Source: Thermoplasmata archaeon (lineage in GTDB: Archaea > Thermoplasmatota > Thermoplasmata > UBA10834). From it: a stretch of DNA of 64,000 nucleotides. The position numbers and the translations under genes were made by a program. Location: contig JAOTTD010000007.1 in NCBI GenBank assembly GCA_029864565.1, positions 1 to 64,000 on the forward strand, given 5' to 3'. Shown piece by piece: positions 1 through 9,314 of this stretch (positions within the stretch are counted from its first letter, which is position 1; every line of letters starts with the position of its first letter). A model generated the notes under the pieces. The model worked only from the letters and a program-made list of their open reading frames with translations, did not search any database and was not told the origin of the DNA.

Positions 1-111
1 ATGACACTCGAGGTCCAATCAGCCCTTTGGATCCGAGATGCCATGAGACTCCATTCGAAAGCGTCAGATACATAGGCTAGTTATTCGTTCGGGGTCATAG
101 GGTGCAGCGCC

Positions 112-1578
112 TTGCAGGCAAATGAGGCAGTCGGCAGACAATTCGAGGTTTTATCAAGAGATGACCTTGACAAGATTCATGGCGCGACGATGGAGGTCTT
201 CAGACGATTGGGTATAAAGGTAATGGAGCCGGATGCGTTGGAGCTCTTCGACCACGCAGGGGCGGATGTTGACTGGAAAACAAGGATGGTTAGAATCCCT
301 GAAAGCCTCGTCGAGGAGACTCTTCGGAAAGCACCTTCCGAGTTCAAGATGTACGGAAGGGACCCGAAGTACGAACTCGACTACAGCGACAACAAAGTGT
401 ACTTCGGAATCGCTGGGTGTGCGGTGAGAGTTCATGACTTGGACGGGGAAGTCAGACCAGGAACGGTGGCTGACGTTGAGAACCTCGCTAGGATTGCGGA
501 CTACCTCGAGAACATACATCACATCCTGTTGATGATCACTCCATTCGATGTGCCCGATGAGGTCTATCATCTACATTGCATAAACGCGGACTGGAAGAAC
601 TCCGTAAAGACGACCGATGGATTTACGTGGACCGCGAGAAAGGCCCAGGAGACAATCGACATGGCGGCCATCATGAGAGGCAGCTACGAGGAGGTAATGA
701 AGAGACCGCCGCTCCTGGGATTCATGAATCCTGTCAGCCCGATGCAACTCTCCAAGGAGCTGACCGAGGGCGCGCTCGTGTATGCGAAATACAGACAACC
801 GATAGTCTTTGCTCCCGAAGCGATGGCAGGTGCTACCGCTCCTTCCACTTTGGCTGGTCTGATAACCCAGCAGAACGCAGAGGTGCTCGCAGGAATCATG
901 GTCTCTCAGCTCGCCAACCCTGGAACACCGGTGCTCTACGGCACGGCCTCCACCGTCATGGACATGAAGACTGGAACGGCGGCAATGGGAGGGCCCGAGG
1001 TTGGCTTGATCAACATGGCAACCGGTCAGCTCGGAAGATATTATAATCTGCCCAGAAGAGGGACTGGAGGGGTCACTGATTCCAAGCTCGTGGATGCCCA
1101 GGCTGGTGCAGAGACTGCGATGTCGTTGCTGATGGCAGCAATGTCTGGCATGAATTTCGTGTACGAAGCGTGCGGCGGACTCGATGGCACGCTCACCTTC
1201 TCCTATGAGAAACTGGTCATAGACAACGAAATCGCTGGCATGGTCTCGAGGATACTCAAAGGAATAGAAGTCAACGAAGAGACATTGGCAGTTGACGAGA
1301 TATGCAAATACGGATCCACGAACTATCTTGGATCGCCTAACACTGGGAAGATGTTTAGGAAGGAACACTACCTGCCGACGTTGTTTGACCGCAGGAACTG
1401 GGAGGCTTGGCTGAGGGCCGGCGGCAGAGATATTTCTCAGGAAGCCCGGCGGAAGGCCAAGTGGATCCTGAAGGAGCACATGGTGGAGCCGATTGAGAAA
1501 GGCATCCAGGCTGAGATTGACGGATTCATCAAGAAGACCACGAGGAAATGGATGTCCAGTGCGCCTATCTCTTCCTAA
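112..1578 (+). CDS. MttB-family (non-pyrrolysine) trimethylamine/quaternary amine methyltransferase, paralog 1
   Basis: The 488-residue protein has the whole-length MttB fold signature, including GRYYNLPRRGTGG, DAQAGAE and SYEKLVIDNEIAGM blocks. Family members move a methyl group from a methylated amine to a corrinoid protein. Classical trimethylamine MttB needs an in-frame UAG (pyrrolysine). This frame has no internal stop, so it belongs to the non-Pyl branch, where glycine-betaine enzymes such as MtgB sit. I infer a quaternary amine substrate, not a proven one. The TTG start lines up residue for residue with the ATG start of the paralog at 7.6 kb, which supports it. The 3' end overlaps the convergent permease gene by 14 bp. 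No corrinoid-protein or activator gene is nearby. The family call is strong and the substrate unknown. Confidence 0.85.
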   Translation: MQANEAVGRQFEVLSRDDLDKIHGATMEVFRRLGIKVMEPDALELFDHAGADVDWKTRMVRIPESLVEETLRKAPSEFKMYGRDPKYELDYSDNKVYFGIAGCAVRVHDLDGEVRPGTVADVENLARIADYLENIHHILLMITPFDVPDEVYHLHCINADWKNSVKTTDGFTWTARKAQETIDMAAIMRGSYEEVMKRPPLLGFMNPVSPMQLSKELTEGALVYAKYRQPIVFAPEAMAGATAPSTLAGLITQQNAEVLAGIMVSQLANPGTPVLYGTASTVMDMKTGTAAMGGPEVGLINMATGQLGRYYNLPRRGTGGVTDSKLVDAQAGAETAMSLLMAAMSGMNFVYEACGGLDGTLTFSYEKLVIDNEIAGMVSRILKGIEVNEETLAVDEICKYGSTNYLGSPNTGKMFRKEHYLPTLFDRRNWEAWLRAGGRDISQEARRKAKWILKEHMVEPIEKGIQAEIDGFIKKTTRKWMSSAPISS

Positions 1579-2518
1579 GTCTCGGGTTGAAGATCTCGTC
1601 GAGCGCATAACCGATGAAAGTGAAACCCATTACCAGAAAGACTATGCAGAGCCCCGGCATGATCACCCATAGATAGAAGCCGTTGTACATTGCATCAGCA
1701 TTCAGCGCATCCTCAAGCATGTTGCCCCACGTGACGTCTACCGTCGCGGGGGCTCCCATCCCGAGGAAGCTGAGGGCGCTTTCGGAAAGGATCGCCAGCG
1801 CTACCGTGAGGATTGCATTCGCGAATATCAACGGAAACACATTCGGAAATATGTGCTTTCTGATGATGTGGAATTCCCCTGCCCCAACGGATTTCGCCCT
1901 CTCGACGAATGCCCTCTTCTTGACGGATAGAACCTGAGTTCGCACTATCCTCGCAGTGCCAGCCCAACCAGTTATGCCTATCACGATAACGATCTTGATT
2001 ACGCTGGGTCCTCCGGGAAGGACCGCCACAAACACAATCATCAGCACCAACCAAGGCAGCACCAGGAAGACATCGGTGACCCTCATCAAGACCTCGTCTC
2101 TCCAACCGCCCCAGAATCCGCTAAGAAGGCCGACTATCGAACCCAACGCCATGGAAACGGCGGCGGCTAGGGTGCCAATCATCAGGGAAATTCTAGCTCC
2201 ATATATCAACCTGGCGAGAACGTCATTTCCTCGAGAATCCGTTCCCAACCAATTTTCCCATGACGGATCGGTGCCAGTCCCGTATGAGGCCACCTCATCA
2301 TGCGGACCATAGGGGTAGTCCCAACCTCCAATCGTCGAAAAGACCCACATGATCTGCGCTGGGAACGCCGCCATCGCGGCGAATACGATGAGTATCGCGA
2401 GTCCAAGCATGCCCATCCTGTTTCTCCTGAACACTCGTCCTGTCTCTGCAACCTTCTTGCGGATGAGCCTCATCCTTTCTGCGAATGGTCCGGACAACGT
2501 GAAATTCGTCTCAATCAC
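1565..2518 (-). CDS. Peptide/nickel-type ABC transporter permease (DppC/OppC family)
   Basis: This is a 317-residue inner-membrane permease. A short cytosolic N-terminus runs into a first membrane segment near residue 36 (GMLGLAILIVF), followed by the OppC_N region and a five-helix permease core. The cytoplasmic EAA-like loop that docks the ATPase reads ERAKSVGAG followed by a HIFPN motif, as expected for DppC. It lies 11 bp downstream of the DppB-type gene, so the two are almost certainly co-transcribed behind the PKD-fused binding protein. The C-terminus (NPRLRKR) is nearly the same as in the second DppC at 42.0 kb. Substrate specificity cannot be read from the permease; peptides are the family default. 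No ATP-binding subunit gene is present in this cluster. Confidence 0.9.
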   Translation of the reverse strand: MIETNFTLSGPFAERMRLIRKKVAETGRVFRRNRMGMLGLAILIVFAAMAAFPAQIMWVFSTIGGWDYPYGPHDEVASYGTGTDPSWENWLGTDSRGNDVLARLIYGARISLMIGTLAAAVSMALGSIVGLLSGFWGGWRDEVLMRVTDVFLVLPWLVLMIVFVAVLPGGPSVIKIVIVIGITGWAGTARIVRTQVLSVKKRAFVERAKSVGAGEFHIIRKHIFPNVFPLIFANAILTVALAILSESALSFLGMGAPATVDVTWGNMLEDALNADAMYNGFYLWVIMPGLCIVFLVMGFTFIGYALDEIFNPRLRKR

Positions 2519-2529
2519 CGTCCATCAAT

Positions 2530-3510
2530 TCAACTCAACTCCACACGAGGGTCCAAATACAGCATTACAATATCCGAGACGAAGTTGGCGATTATCACAG
2601 CGACCGCTATCAGGAAGAACGCAGCCTGGAGTACTGGCCAATCCTCTTCATTGACCGCGACTATCGTCGCCCATCCCACTCCAGGGTACTCAAAAACATA
2701 TTCCACCATGAACGCTCCGCCAACGATGTACGCAACGGTTAGTGCAATCAGTATGAGCATCGGCAATATTGCGTTTGGCACAGCATGATCCTTCAATACC
2801 GCCTTTTCAGACAGACCTTTTGCTCTTGCAGTGGTTATATAGTCCTCCGTCATCACATCAGATAGAGAGCCACGCATCACGAGAGAGAACGTCGCAATGT
2901 ACACGAGCACTAGACAGGTCACGGGCAAAACCAAGTGGTGCAAGAGGTCCTTGACTGATGCAAGGGTGAGCTCGAATTGTGTCCCAATATCCAGCGCTCT
3001 GGAAGGCGGGAAGATATTCCACGTTATGGCAAACGCCATTACCATTATCATAGCGAGCCAGAAAGTGGGCATTGCATAGAAGAAGAGCGAGAATGCAAGA
3101 GATCCAGAGTCGAACAAACCACCTCGCTTCCATGCTGCAATAATCCCTATGAGCATGCCAATCACAATCATGAAGAACGAGGCAATGCCAACAAGGAGCA
3201 GAGTCCACGGAATGTACTCTAAGAGGTAATCCATCGCCGGAACCTTGTGAATGAACGACTCGCCGAAATCAAGAGTGAAGATACCCTTGATGTATATGAT
3301 GAACTGCTCGGACATAGAGTCATCCAGGTGGTATCTTTCGATCAGCATCTTCTTGTACTCATCGGGAATCTTGGGGTCAGACGGAACCATGAACTGCAAC
3401 GGGTCGCCAGGCATCATCCGAAAGAGTAAGAAGTTGATGCATATCACTAGGAGAAACGTGACGAACAGGCTTATGACTCTCCTTAGTATTATTCGCCTGA
3501 AGTCTCTCAT
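2530..3510 (-). CDS. Peptide/nickel-type ABC transporter permease (DppB/OppB family)
   Basis: This is a 326-residue membrane permease with the usual DppB layout: an N-terminal helix (VISLFVTFLLVICINFLLF), a conserved FRMMPGDP segment, a long extracellular loop, then five helices. The EAA loop reads TTARAKGLSEKAVLKDHAVPN and the C-terminus ends in the typical YLDPRVELS. It pairs with the DppC protein encoded 11 bp downstream to form the translocation pore. It lies 98 bp downstream of the binding-protein gene and is read in the same direction, giving the order SBP-B-C. The missing DppD and DppF ATPases must come from another locus. Family assignment is secure; the transported compound is unknown. 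Confidence 0.9.
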   Translation of the reverse strand: MRDFRRIILRRVISLFVTFLLVICINFLLFRMMPGDPLQFMVPSDPKIPDEYKKMLIERYHLDDSMSEQFIIYIKGIFTLDFGESFIHKVPAMDYLLEYIPWTLLLVGIASFFMIVIGMLIGIIAAWKRGGLFDSGSLAFSLFFYAMPTFWLAMIMVMAFAITWNIFPPSRALDIGTQFELTLASVKDLLHHLVLPVTCLVLVYIATFSLVMRGSLSDVMTEDYITTARAKGLSEKAVLKDHAVPNAILPMLILIALTVAYIVGGAFMVEYVFEYPGVGWATIVAVNEEDWPVLQAAFFLIAVAVIIANFVSDIVMLYLDPRVELS

Positions 3511-3608
3511 GCGTTGGCTCCACTCGTCAAATTCGTGTCTTAGTCTGCGATATTGTCATCTCGCGGAAATGGTCGATTGAAAGGGTTTGAGGGTGTTGTG
3601 CGACCTGT

Positions 3609-6600
3609 CTAAGCCTCAGGAGGTTCCGGTGGTGGCGGTTCAGCCATCTGCTCGGGAGATGATTCGTCCTCCGGGAGCTCCGGTTCTGAACCTTTCTTCC
3701 GCTTCAAGAGAAGAACGGCGACCGCCACCGCTGCAATGATCGCGAGTAATCCTATCGCGGCAATCGCAACAACGGTGCTCAATCCTCCGTCATCATCCTC
3801 ATCGTCCTGAATGGGGTCGATGGTCAGCGTCAAGGTCCTTTCGCTCCATGCCGGATCTTCATGGTCCTTATCGTCCTCCACCCAGATCTTTACATCGAAC
3901 TTTCCACTGGTGGTGTACGTATGGGTCAGCGTTACCGTGAAGTTCTCGCTGCTGCCCATATTGTTGACCGTTTCCTCAGTCACGTTCTGCGAGTCTCCGA
4001 AGATGATCTTCACGACCATCGGGTCGCCCTCGGGATCGCTCACGTTCACGGTGAAAGTTATCTCGACACCTACCGTGGTGTTCTCGGTTGGGCTGTATTT
4101 CGGCAGTTCGTTGATCTTCGGTTTGAGGTTGCTGCCAACGGTCACTTGAGCGGTCGCGGACACATTGTGGTCCGGCTCCGGGATGCCGTCATCCACATAC
4201 GCCTTCAGCGTGAAGATAGCTACCTCATGGTACTCATGCGAAGCCGCGTAGTCGATGTCTCCCTCAGTCATTGGGGAGCCATCTCCCCAGTCGTACCAGA
4301 CCGTGAGGTCGTCGCCATCAGCATCCGAGATCACCATCGGCGTGATGGTGAAGGTTTCGTTGTACATCGCGGAGTAGCTCCCTGCGAGCTGAATGCTCGG
4401 CGGCGAGTTCTCCGGCGGCTCCCCGACCAACAGCTCACGGGTCTTGCTGACATTGAACGTTCCGTCGTCCACATGCGCCGTCACAGTATAGGTGTCCACA
4501 TCGACGTAGGTGTGTACCGCAAGGATGGACTGAGGCCCCGTCGTACCGCCAACGGTGGAGTCCGTGTAGTTCTCACCGTCTCCGAACTCCACGGTGATTG
4601 TCAGGGCGTCTCCGTTGCCATCGGCTGCCCTCACGATTATCTCGACCGGTTGTCCCTGAATGGCTGGGTCCGGATCCGCAATCAGCTGAATGCTGCTCGG
4701 CGGGAGGTCCCCATCCAGCGATACGACAACTTCGATCGTAGAGGAGATGTTGTGCCCTGGCTCACCCGTGAGGTCATCGACCCATACCGTTACCGAGTAC
4801 GTGTCGGGCATATCCCACATGTGCCAAACGTCGTCAATGACGACGGCATTCTGGTTCGACGAAGTGTCGTACTCCGTCACATTGAACGTACCATCGTCCC
4901 ACTCCCATGTGAACTGCAGCGTGTCCGGGTCGGCGTCCCTGGCCGTCGCGCTCAATGAGGTCCATATGTCCACATTGGTGGCGGTGTCAGCGACTGTCAA
5001 CGCATAAGGAGGCGAGTTCCCAACCACAGAGTAAGTCGCGAACGTGAACGAATTGTTGTGGCCTGGTGCGTCGTAGCCGTCATTCACCCACACTGTGACG
5101 TCGTAGTCTCCAGGATTATCGAACACGTGCGTCAGCTCAATCTGTATGGGTTCCCCGGGCGCGCTTGCTGTTTCGGTTGTGGTTGTGAACGACCCATCGT
5201 CCCAGTCCCAAGTCACCGTAAGCTCGGTCTCCTCGGCATCGCTCGCAGTGATCGACCATGTCGTCGTCTCTCCTGTATACGCTTCAGGTGGCGAGCATGA
5301 CGGGTCACTCATAGTCGGAACGGAATTGGCTAGCGTAACGACATCTACCGATGCTGTGTTGTTCCTGACGTACGTGCCGTCCGTCACTGATACTGTCAGT
5401 ACTAGATCGTTCGCTAAGGTGTCGTAGCTGTGAGTGACGCTTGCCTCGAAAGATGTGTCAGTCCCTGTCGTGAAAGTCTGGGGGACCTCGTCACTGCCAT
5501 CACCGAAGGTCCATGTGACTTCGAGTGGGTCTCCATCCGAGTCGTGTATCATCACGGAGAAGGGGGTTTCCTGATCCCGTTGCACCTCGTATGAGGGGGC
5601 GAGCCCTATGTCAAACGCCGGCACTCCCTTTGGCTCGATCTCGAAATAGTACCAGAACGAACTAGGAGTTATTCCGGAGCTGATTTCCATGTCGGGGACG
5701 TTCTCCCAGTTGTCAGTCCGGTAGGCAATCAGGCCGGCCGGATACACAAGGCAGATGTACGGGCAGTCCCGATACACGATTTGCTGCATCTCGTGGACTA
5801 TCGCCTGTCGCTCGAAGATATCCATCGTCTGTTGCTGTTCCAACCACAGCTGGTCGTAATAAGGGTTCGTGTAGAAAGCATCGGACCATTTGGTGTTGTC
5901 GCTATTGTCCAAGGGTATCTCACCCGTGGTCAACACGGACAGGAACCATGTTGGGTCGACGTCGGGCCACCAGCTCCAGATGAACATGTCGTACTCCATT
6001 TCGAACTCTAAGTTGTATAAGATTCCCTCGGCGGCAGCGTGTAGGTTGACTTTGACGCCAATATCCTCCCACCATTCCTGCATCTTCTGGGCAGTCAGTT
6101 CGTCCATGAGGTTCGAGCGGATGTAATAGAATTCGAACTCCAGCCTAGCATCGTTAGTCTCGTTCATCCTGACGCCATTGTCAAATTTACCGTATCCCGA
6201 TTCGTCGAGGAGGGCGTTCGCACCTTCGATGCCGTAATTATGCCACTTATCCTCCTCAGGTACCGCGTAATGCCAGAAAGGCGTCGCCGGCGGTATTATT
6301 GCATAGGCTTCCTGAGCCCTGCCTAGATGGATCTCATCTGCGATGTACGGTATGTCAGTGGCCATCGTCATCGCCTGCCTGACCTTCACGTTGCAGGTTT
6401 CGTAATTGGTCGAAGCATCAGGGAAGTTGCGTTCTCCTGTTGTCTCATTGACGGACTCCCTAATCTCCGGGGGCGCGCAGTTGAATCCGAATTCTTCAAG
6501 GATGTGTGTCGCAGGCGTCTGCCCTTCAATATCTGGGTTCTCCATGAGGGTATCCCATGAGAGCGATGGTACTCCGCCGACTGCGTCGATATTCCCTATC

Positions 6601-7472
6601 TCGAGATCAGTAACCATCGCATTGGCGTTCTTATATATGATGAAAAGCAGTTCGTCGATATTGACCGAGTCGACTTCGATACCTGGAAGGCGGTGGTACG
6701 GTTTTTGAGCGAGAAGACTGATGTAGCCCTGGGCCTGGGAGTATTCGTTCAGAATGAACGGACCAGAGCCGACGGGACCTTCCGGAAAGTATTCCTGATC
6801 AAACATATCTACCCGATTGATCCCGACATCACCATCTCTTACTTTAGTCCAGAGGTGCTCCGGGAGGATCGGGATTATCAGGCCCAGCATGTTAGCCTTT
6901 GGCGCCTCCAATTCTATCCGAACCGTATATTCGTCCGTCGCGGTAACTTCAGTGACACTGATGAGATAATCAGCCATAAGTGAGCATTCTCGTGGATAAT
7001 CCAAGATCATGTTAAAAGTGAACTCGACGTCGTGAGCCGTTACAGGATATCCGTCGTGCCAGTACGAATTCTCAACGAGATGGAATGTCCAAGTCAGATA
7101 GTCCTCGCTATATTCATGCGACGCTGCAAGTTGCGGATATGGGTCCATCTTCGGGCCAACGGCATAGAGGAACTCATACATCATGTGCGCGACAGACCAT
7201 GACGTGCCAGACATCATGTCGAACGGGTTGAAGGAGTCTGGGGCTTCCGTCACCCCTATACGGTATACAAGAACTGGTTCTTCGGCTTCAACCGACGGAG
7301 CTGTCACAACAAGCGTTGCCAGCACTGGGAGCATCATGCACATGGCAATCGCGATGGACACGAAGCCATGCAATCTGCCTCTATCAGACAAACCTGAAGA
7401 AACGCTCGGTCCCTTACTTACAGTGTGCGTAGGCGCCTTTGATGCGTACATCTTGTTCCCCCTTTCTGTCAT
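3609..7472 (-). CDS. Extracellular solute-binding protein (family 5) fused to six PKD domains, C-terminally membrane-anchored
   Basis: This 1287-residue surface protein has a signal or anchor segment near residues 36-62, then a family 5 binding domain (about 65-600), as in peptide and nickel importers. Six PKD-type beta-sandwich repeats follow (about 615-1200), each marked by a variant of the WDFGDG motif (TFGDGSDE, DWDDGS, EWDDGTF, EFGDGE, DWGDGSP, IFGDSQ). A C-terminal membrane helix (near 1230-1252), a KRKKG stop-transfer motif and a Pro/Glu-rich tail complete it. Ordinary family 5 binding proteins are 500-600 residues and lack the PKD stalk. I infer the stalk lifts the binding domain off the membrane. 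The second in-frame ATG (7451) has a better-placed purine-rich site (AAAGGGGG) than the first. A TATA box lies at about 7514-7523. Confidence 0.88.
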   Translation of the reverse strand: MTERGNKMYASKAPTHTVSKGPSVSSGLSDRGRLHGFVSIAIAMCMMLPVLATLVVTAPSVEAEEPVLVYRIGVTEAPDSFNPFDMMSGTSWSVAHMMYEFLYAVGPKMDPYPQLAASHEYSEDYLTWTFHLVENSYWHDGYPVTAHDVEFTFNMILDYPRECSLMADYLISVTEVTATDEYTVRIELEAPKANMLGLIIPILPEHLWTKVRDGDVGINRVDMFDQEYFPEGPVGSGPFILNEYSQAQGYISLLAQKPYHRLPGIEVDSVNIDELLFIIYKNANAMVTDLEIGNIDAVGGVPSLSWDTLMENPDIEGQTPATHILEEFGFNCAPPEIRESVNETTGERNFPDASTNYETCNVKVRQAMTMATDIPYIADEIHLGRAQEAYAIIPPATPFWHYAVPEEDKWHNYGIEGANALLDESGYGKFDNGVRMNETNDARLEFEFYYIRSNLMDELTAQKMQEWWEDIGVKVNLHAAAEGILYNLEFEMEYDMFIWSWWPDVDPTWFLSVLTTGEIPLDNSDNTKWSDAFYTNPYYDQLWLEQQQTMDIFERQAIVHEMQQIVYRDCPYICLVYPAGLIAYRTDNWENVPDMEISSGITPSSFWYYFEIEPKGVPAFDIGLAPSYEVQRDQETPFSVMIHDSDGDPLEVTWTFGDGSDEVPQTFTTGTDTSFEASVTHSYDTLANDLVLTVSVTDGTYVRNNTASVDVVTLANSVPTMSDPSCSPPEAYTGETTTWSITASDAEETELTVTWDWDDGSFTTTTETASAPGEPIQIELTHVFDNPGDYDVTVWVNDGYDAPGHNNSFTFATYSVVGNSPPYALTVADTATNVDIWTSLSATARDADPDTLQFTWEWDDGTFNVTEYDTSSNQNAVVIDDVWHMWDMPDTYSVTVWVDDLTGEPGHNISSTIEVVVSLDGDLPPSSIQLIADPDPAIQGQPVEIIVRAADGNGDALTITVEFGDGENYTDSTVGGTTGPQSILAVHTYVDVDTYTVTAHVDDGTFNVSKTRELLVGEPPENSPPSIQLAGSYSAMYNETFTITPMVISDADGDDLTVWYDWGDGSPMTEGDIDYAASHEYHEVAIFTLKAYVDDGIPEPDHNVSATAQVTVGSNLKPKINELPKYSPTENTTVGVEITFTVNVSDPEGDPMVVKIIFGDSQNVTEETVNNMGSSENFTVTLTHTYTTSGKFDVKIWVEDDKDHEDPAWSERTLTLTIDPIQDDEDDDGGLSTVVAIAAIGLLAIIAAVAVAVLLLKRKKGSEPELPEDESSPEQMAEPPPPEPPEA

Positions 7473-7513
7473 TCTCCCCTAGAAAACGACAGCCTAAGCG
7501 GCAAGGATGTCAG

Positions 7514-7560
7514 CCAATATAAGTGTTCTTCTATCGCTGTGAGAAACAATCATATATTCG
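7514..7560. promoter_or_regulatory. Divergent promoter region between the SBP-PKD gene and mttB paralog 2
   Basis: The 126-bp gap between two divergent genes holds two TATA boxes. CTTATATTGG on the minus strand (7514-7523) is placed for the binding-protein gene. CATATATTCG on the plus strand (7551-7560) is about 40 bp before the mttB2 ATG, which also has a GGGAGG ribosome site. The two units therefore share a control region, which suggests but does not prove co-regulation. Confidence 0.6.
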
Positions 7561-7598
7561 AATGCGACATGCGACCTGAGCTGCGGGAGGCATGAATC

Positions 7599-9050
7599 AT
7601 GGAAATCAAGGCACCGACGGGCGGTCAGCTGGAGATTCTATCTCGTGATGACCTGGACAAAATCCATGGCGCCACGGTGGAAGTCCTTCAAAGATTGGGC
7701 GTGAAGATCTGGGAGCCAACGGCTTTGAAGCTCTTCAAGGATGCAGGAACTGAAGTCGACGAGAAGACAATGATGGTGCGCATCCCGGAGAGCCTCCTGA
7801 AGGAGACCGTTCGGAAGGCTCCTAAGGAGTTCAAGCTCTACGGAAGGGACCCGGATTACGTCCTAAACATGGCTGGGAACAAAGTCCACTTCGGGCCTTC
7901 CGGACTTGCCGTGAGGGTGCATGACCTCGAGGGCAGAATAAGGCCGGGGACGCTGAAAGATGTAGGTGACCTTGCCAAGCTCGTCGATGCTCTGGAGAAC
8001 ATCCACATGAATGTCATGAATGTCACCCCATCTGATGTTCCAGACGATCTATACCACATGCGCGTGATCCAGGAGGACTGGAAGAATTCCGTGAAGACGA
8101 CCGACGGATACAACTGGACCGCGCGAAAGGCCCAGGAAACCATCGAAATGGCATCGATTCTCAGGGGTGGTACCGAGGAGCTGATGAAGAAGCCATGTCT
8201 CCTTGGCTACACGAACCCAGTCAGCCCGATGCAACAGTCCAAAGAGCTGATCGAGGGGGCGCTAGTCTACGCGAAGTACAAGCAACCGATGATATACGCT
8301 CCCGAAGCGCTGGCTGGCGGCACTGCACCAGCGACCCTTGCAGGACTACTTGTGCAGCAGAACGCGGAGGTCCTCTCCGGAATCATGATTTCTGAACTCG
8401 CGAACCCAGGGGCCCCTGTATTCTACGGGACTGTCTCGGCGGCGCTAGATATGAAGACGGGGGCGACAGCCCTGGGGGGACCAGAAGTTGGCCTGCTAAA
8501 CATCGCAACAGGTCAGCTGGGCAGATACTATGGGCTTCCGCGCAGGGGCACGGGTGGTAATTCCGACTCCAAAACACTTGATGCCCAGGCAGGGCTGGAG
8601 ACAGCGACGAACATGCTCATGGCGGGACTCGCTGGCATGAACTTCATCTACGACGCCTGCGGCTCCCTTGAGGGCAGCATAACGACATCCTACGAGAAGC
8701 TCGTAATTGACAACGAGATTGCTGGCATGGTCTCTAGGGTTCTGGGCGGCATCGAGGTCACAGAGGAGACGCTCGCGGTCGATGAGATTTGCAGGGTTGG
8801 GCCGAACGCAAGCTTCCTCGGCACGCCCTTCACGGCGAAGCACTTCAGGAACGAACACTTCCTCCCGACGCTACTTGATCGGAGGTCAATGGAGTCATGG
8901 CTGAAAGCCGGCTCGAAAGACATCACAGCGGTCGCGAGGGAGACTGCAAAGAAGATACTGAAGGAACACGAGCCTGTGCCCATGGACAAAGGCGTCACAA
9001 CTGAGATAGAGGAGTACGTCAAGAAGGTGTCCAAGACCTACGGCTACTGA
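7599..9050 (+). CDS. MttB-family (non-pyrrolysine) methyltransferase, paralog 2
   Basis: This 483-residue protein aligns end to end with paralog 1; long blocks such as LSRDDLDKIHGAT, KTTDGYNWTARKAQET and SYEKLVIDNEIAGMVSR are nearly identical. The reaction expected for the family is transfer of a methyl group from a methylated amine to a Co(I) corrinoid protein. There is no internal UAG, so it does not use pyrrolysine. The ATG start follows a GGGAGG ribosome site, and a TATA box lies about 40 bp upstream. It is read divergently from the PKD-fused binding protein. The third paralog follows 264 bp downstream on the same strand. Two close paralogs plus a distant one suggest duplication with specialisation for different amines; this is inference. 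Confidence 0.87.
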   Translation: MEIKAPTGGQLEILSRDDLDKIHGATVEVLQRLGVKIWEPTALKLFKDAGTEVDEKTMMVRIPESLLKETVRKAPKEFKLYGRDPDYVLNMAGNKVHFGPSGLAVRVHDLEGRIRPGTLKDVGDLAKLVDALENIHMNVMNVTPSDVPDDLYHMRVIQEDWKNSVKTTDGYNWTARKAQETIEMASILRGGTEELMKKPCLLGYTNPVSPMQQSKELIEGALVYAKYKQPMIYAPEALAGGTAPATLAGLLVQQNAEVLSGIMISELANPGAPVFYGTVSAALDMKTGATALGGPEVGLLNIATGQLGRYYGLPRRGTGGNSDSKTLDAQAGLETATNMLMAGLAGMNFIYDACGSLEGSITTSYEKLVIDNEIAGMVSRVLGGIEVTEETLAVDEICRVGPNASFLGTPFTAKHFRNEHFLPTLLDRRSMESWLKAGSKDITAVARETAKKILKEHEPVPMDKGVTTEIEEYVKKVSKTYGY

Positions 9051-9314
9051 GACGAGTGTAGATAGCTGTCTTCTTCTCAGCTTGGTGATTTAGCACCTCT
9101 TGTAGAGCGTACCCTGTCCTACGCAGAATCCTATAGTAAGAATCCATCCTCGCCGCCAATCTCACAATTGCCACAAGCATCGTGAGATTTCTTATAGTCT
9201 GGCCATCGCCACAATGCTGACATCAGCCGTATGAGAAGACGGCACTCGAGCTGCGCGGGATGGGACAAGGGTTTATCTCTGTTCTTTCCATCCAGCCCTC
9301 AGGAGGGGCCTTTA

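Noticed and set aside
571-1608. 345-residue ORF antisense to mttB paralog 1
   Set aside because: Shadow of a real gene in GC-rich DNA. Other long antisense frames, such as 36769-37857 and 53546-54415, are likewise rejected.
9019-9180. Minus-strand frame MLVAIVRLAARMDSYYRILR... between mttB paralogs 2 and 3
   Set aside because: Protein-like in places, but there is no ribosome site or recognised family and the end runs into the mttB2 coding sequence. It could be a gene remnant; not enough to call.
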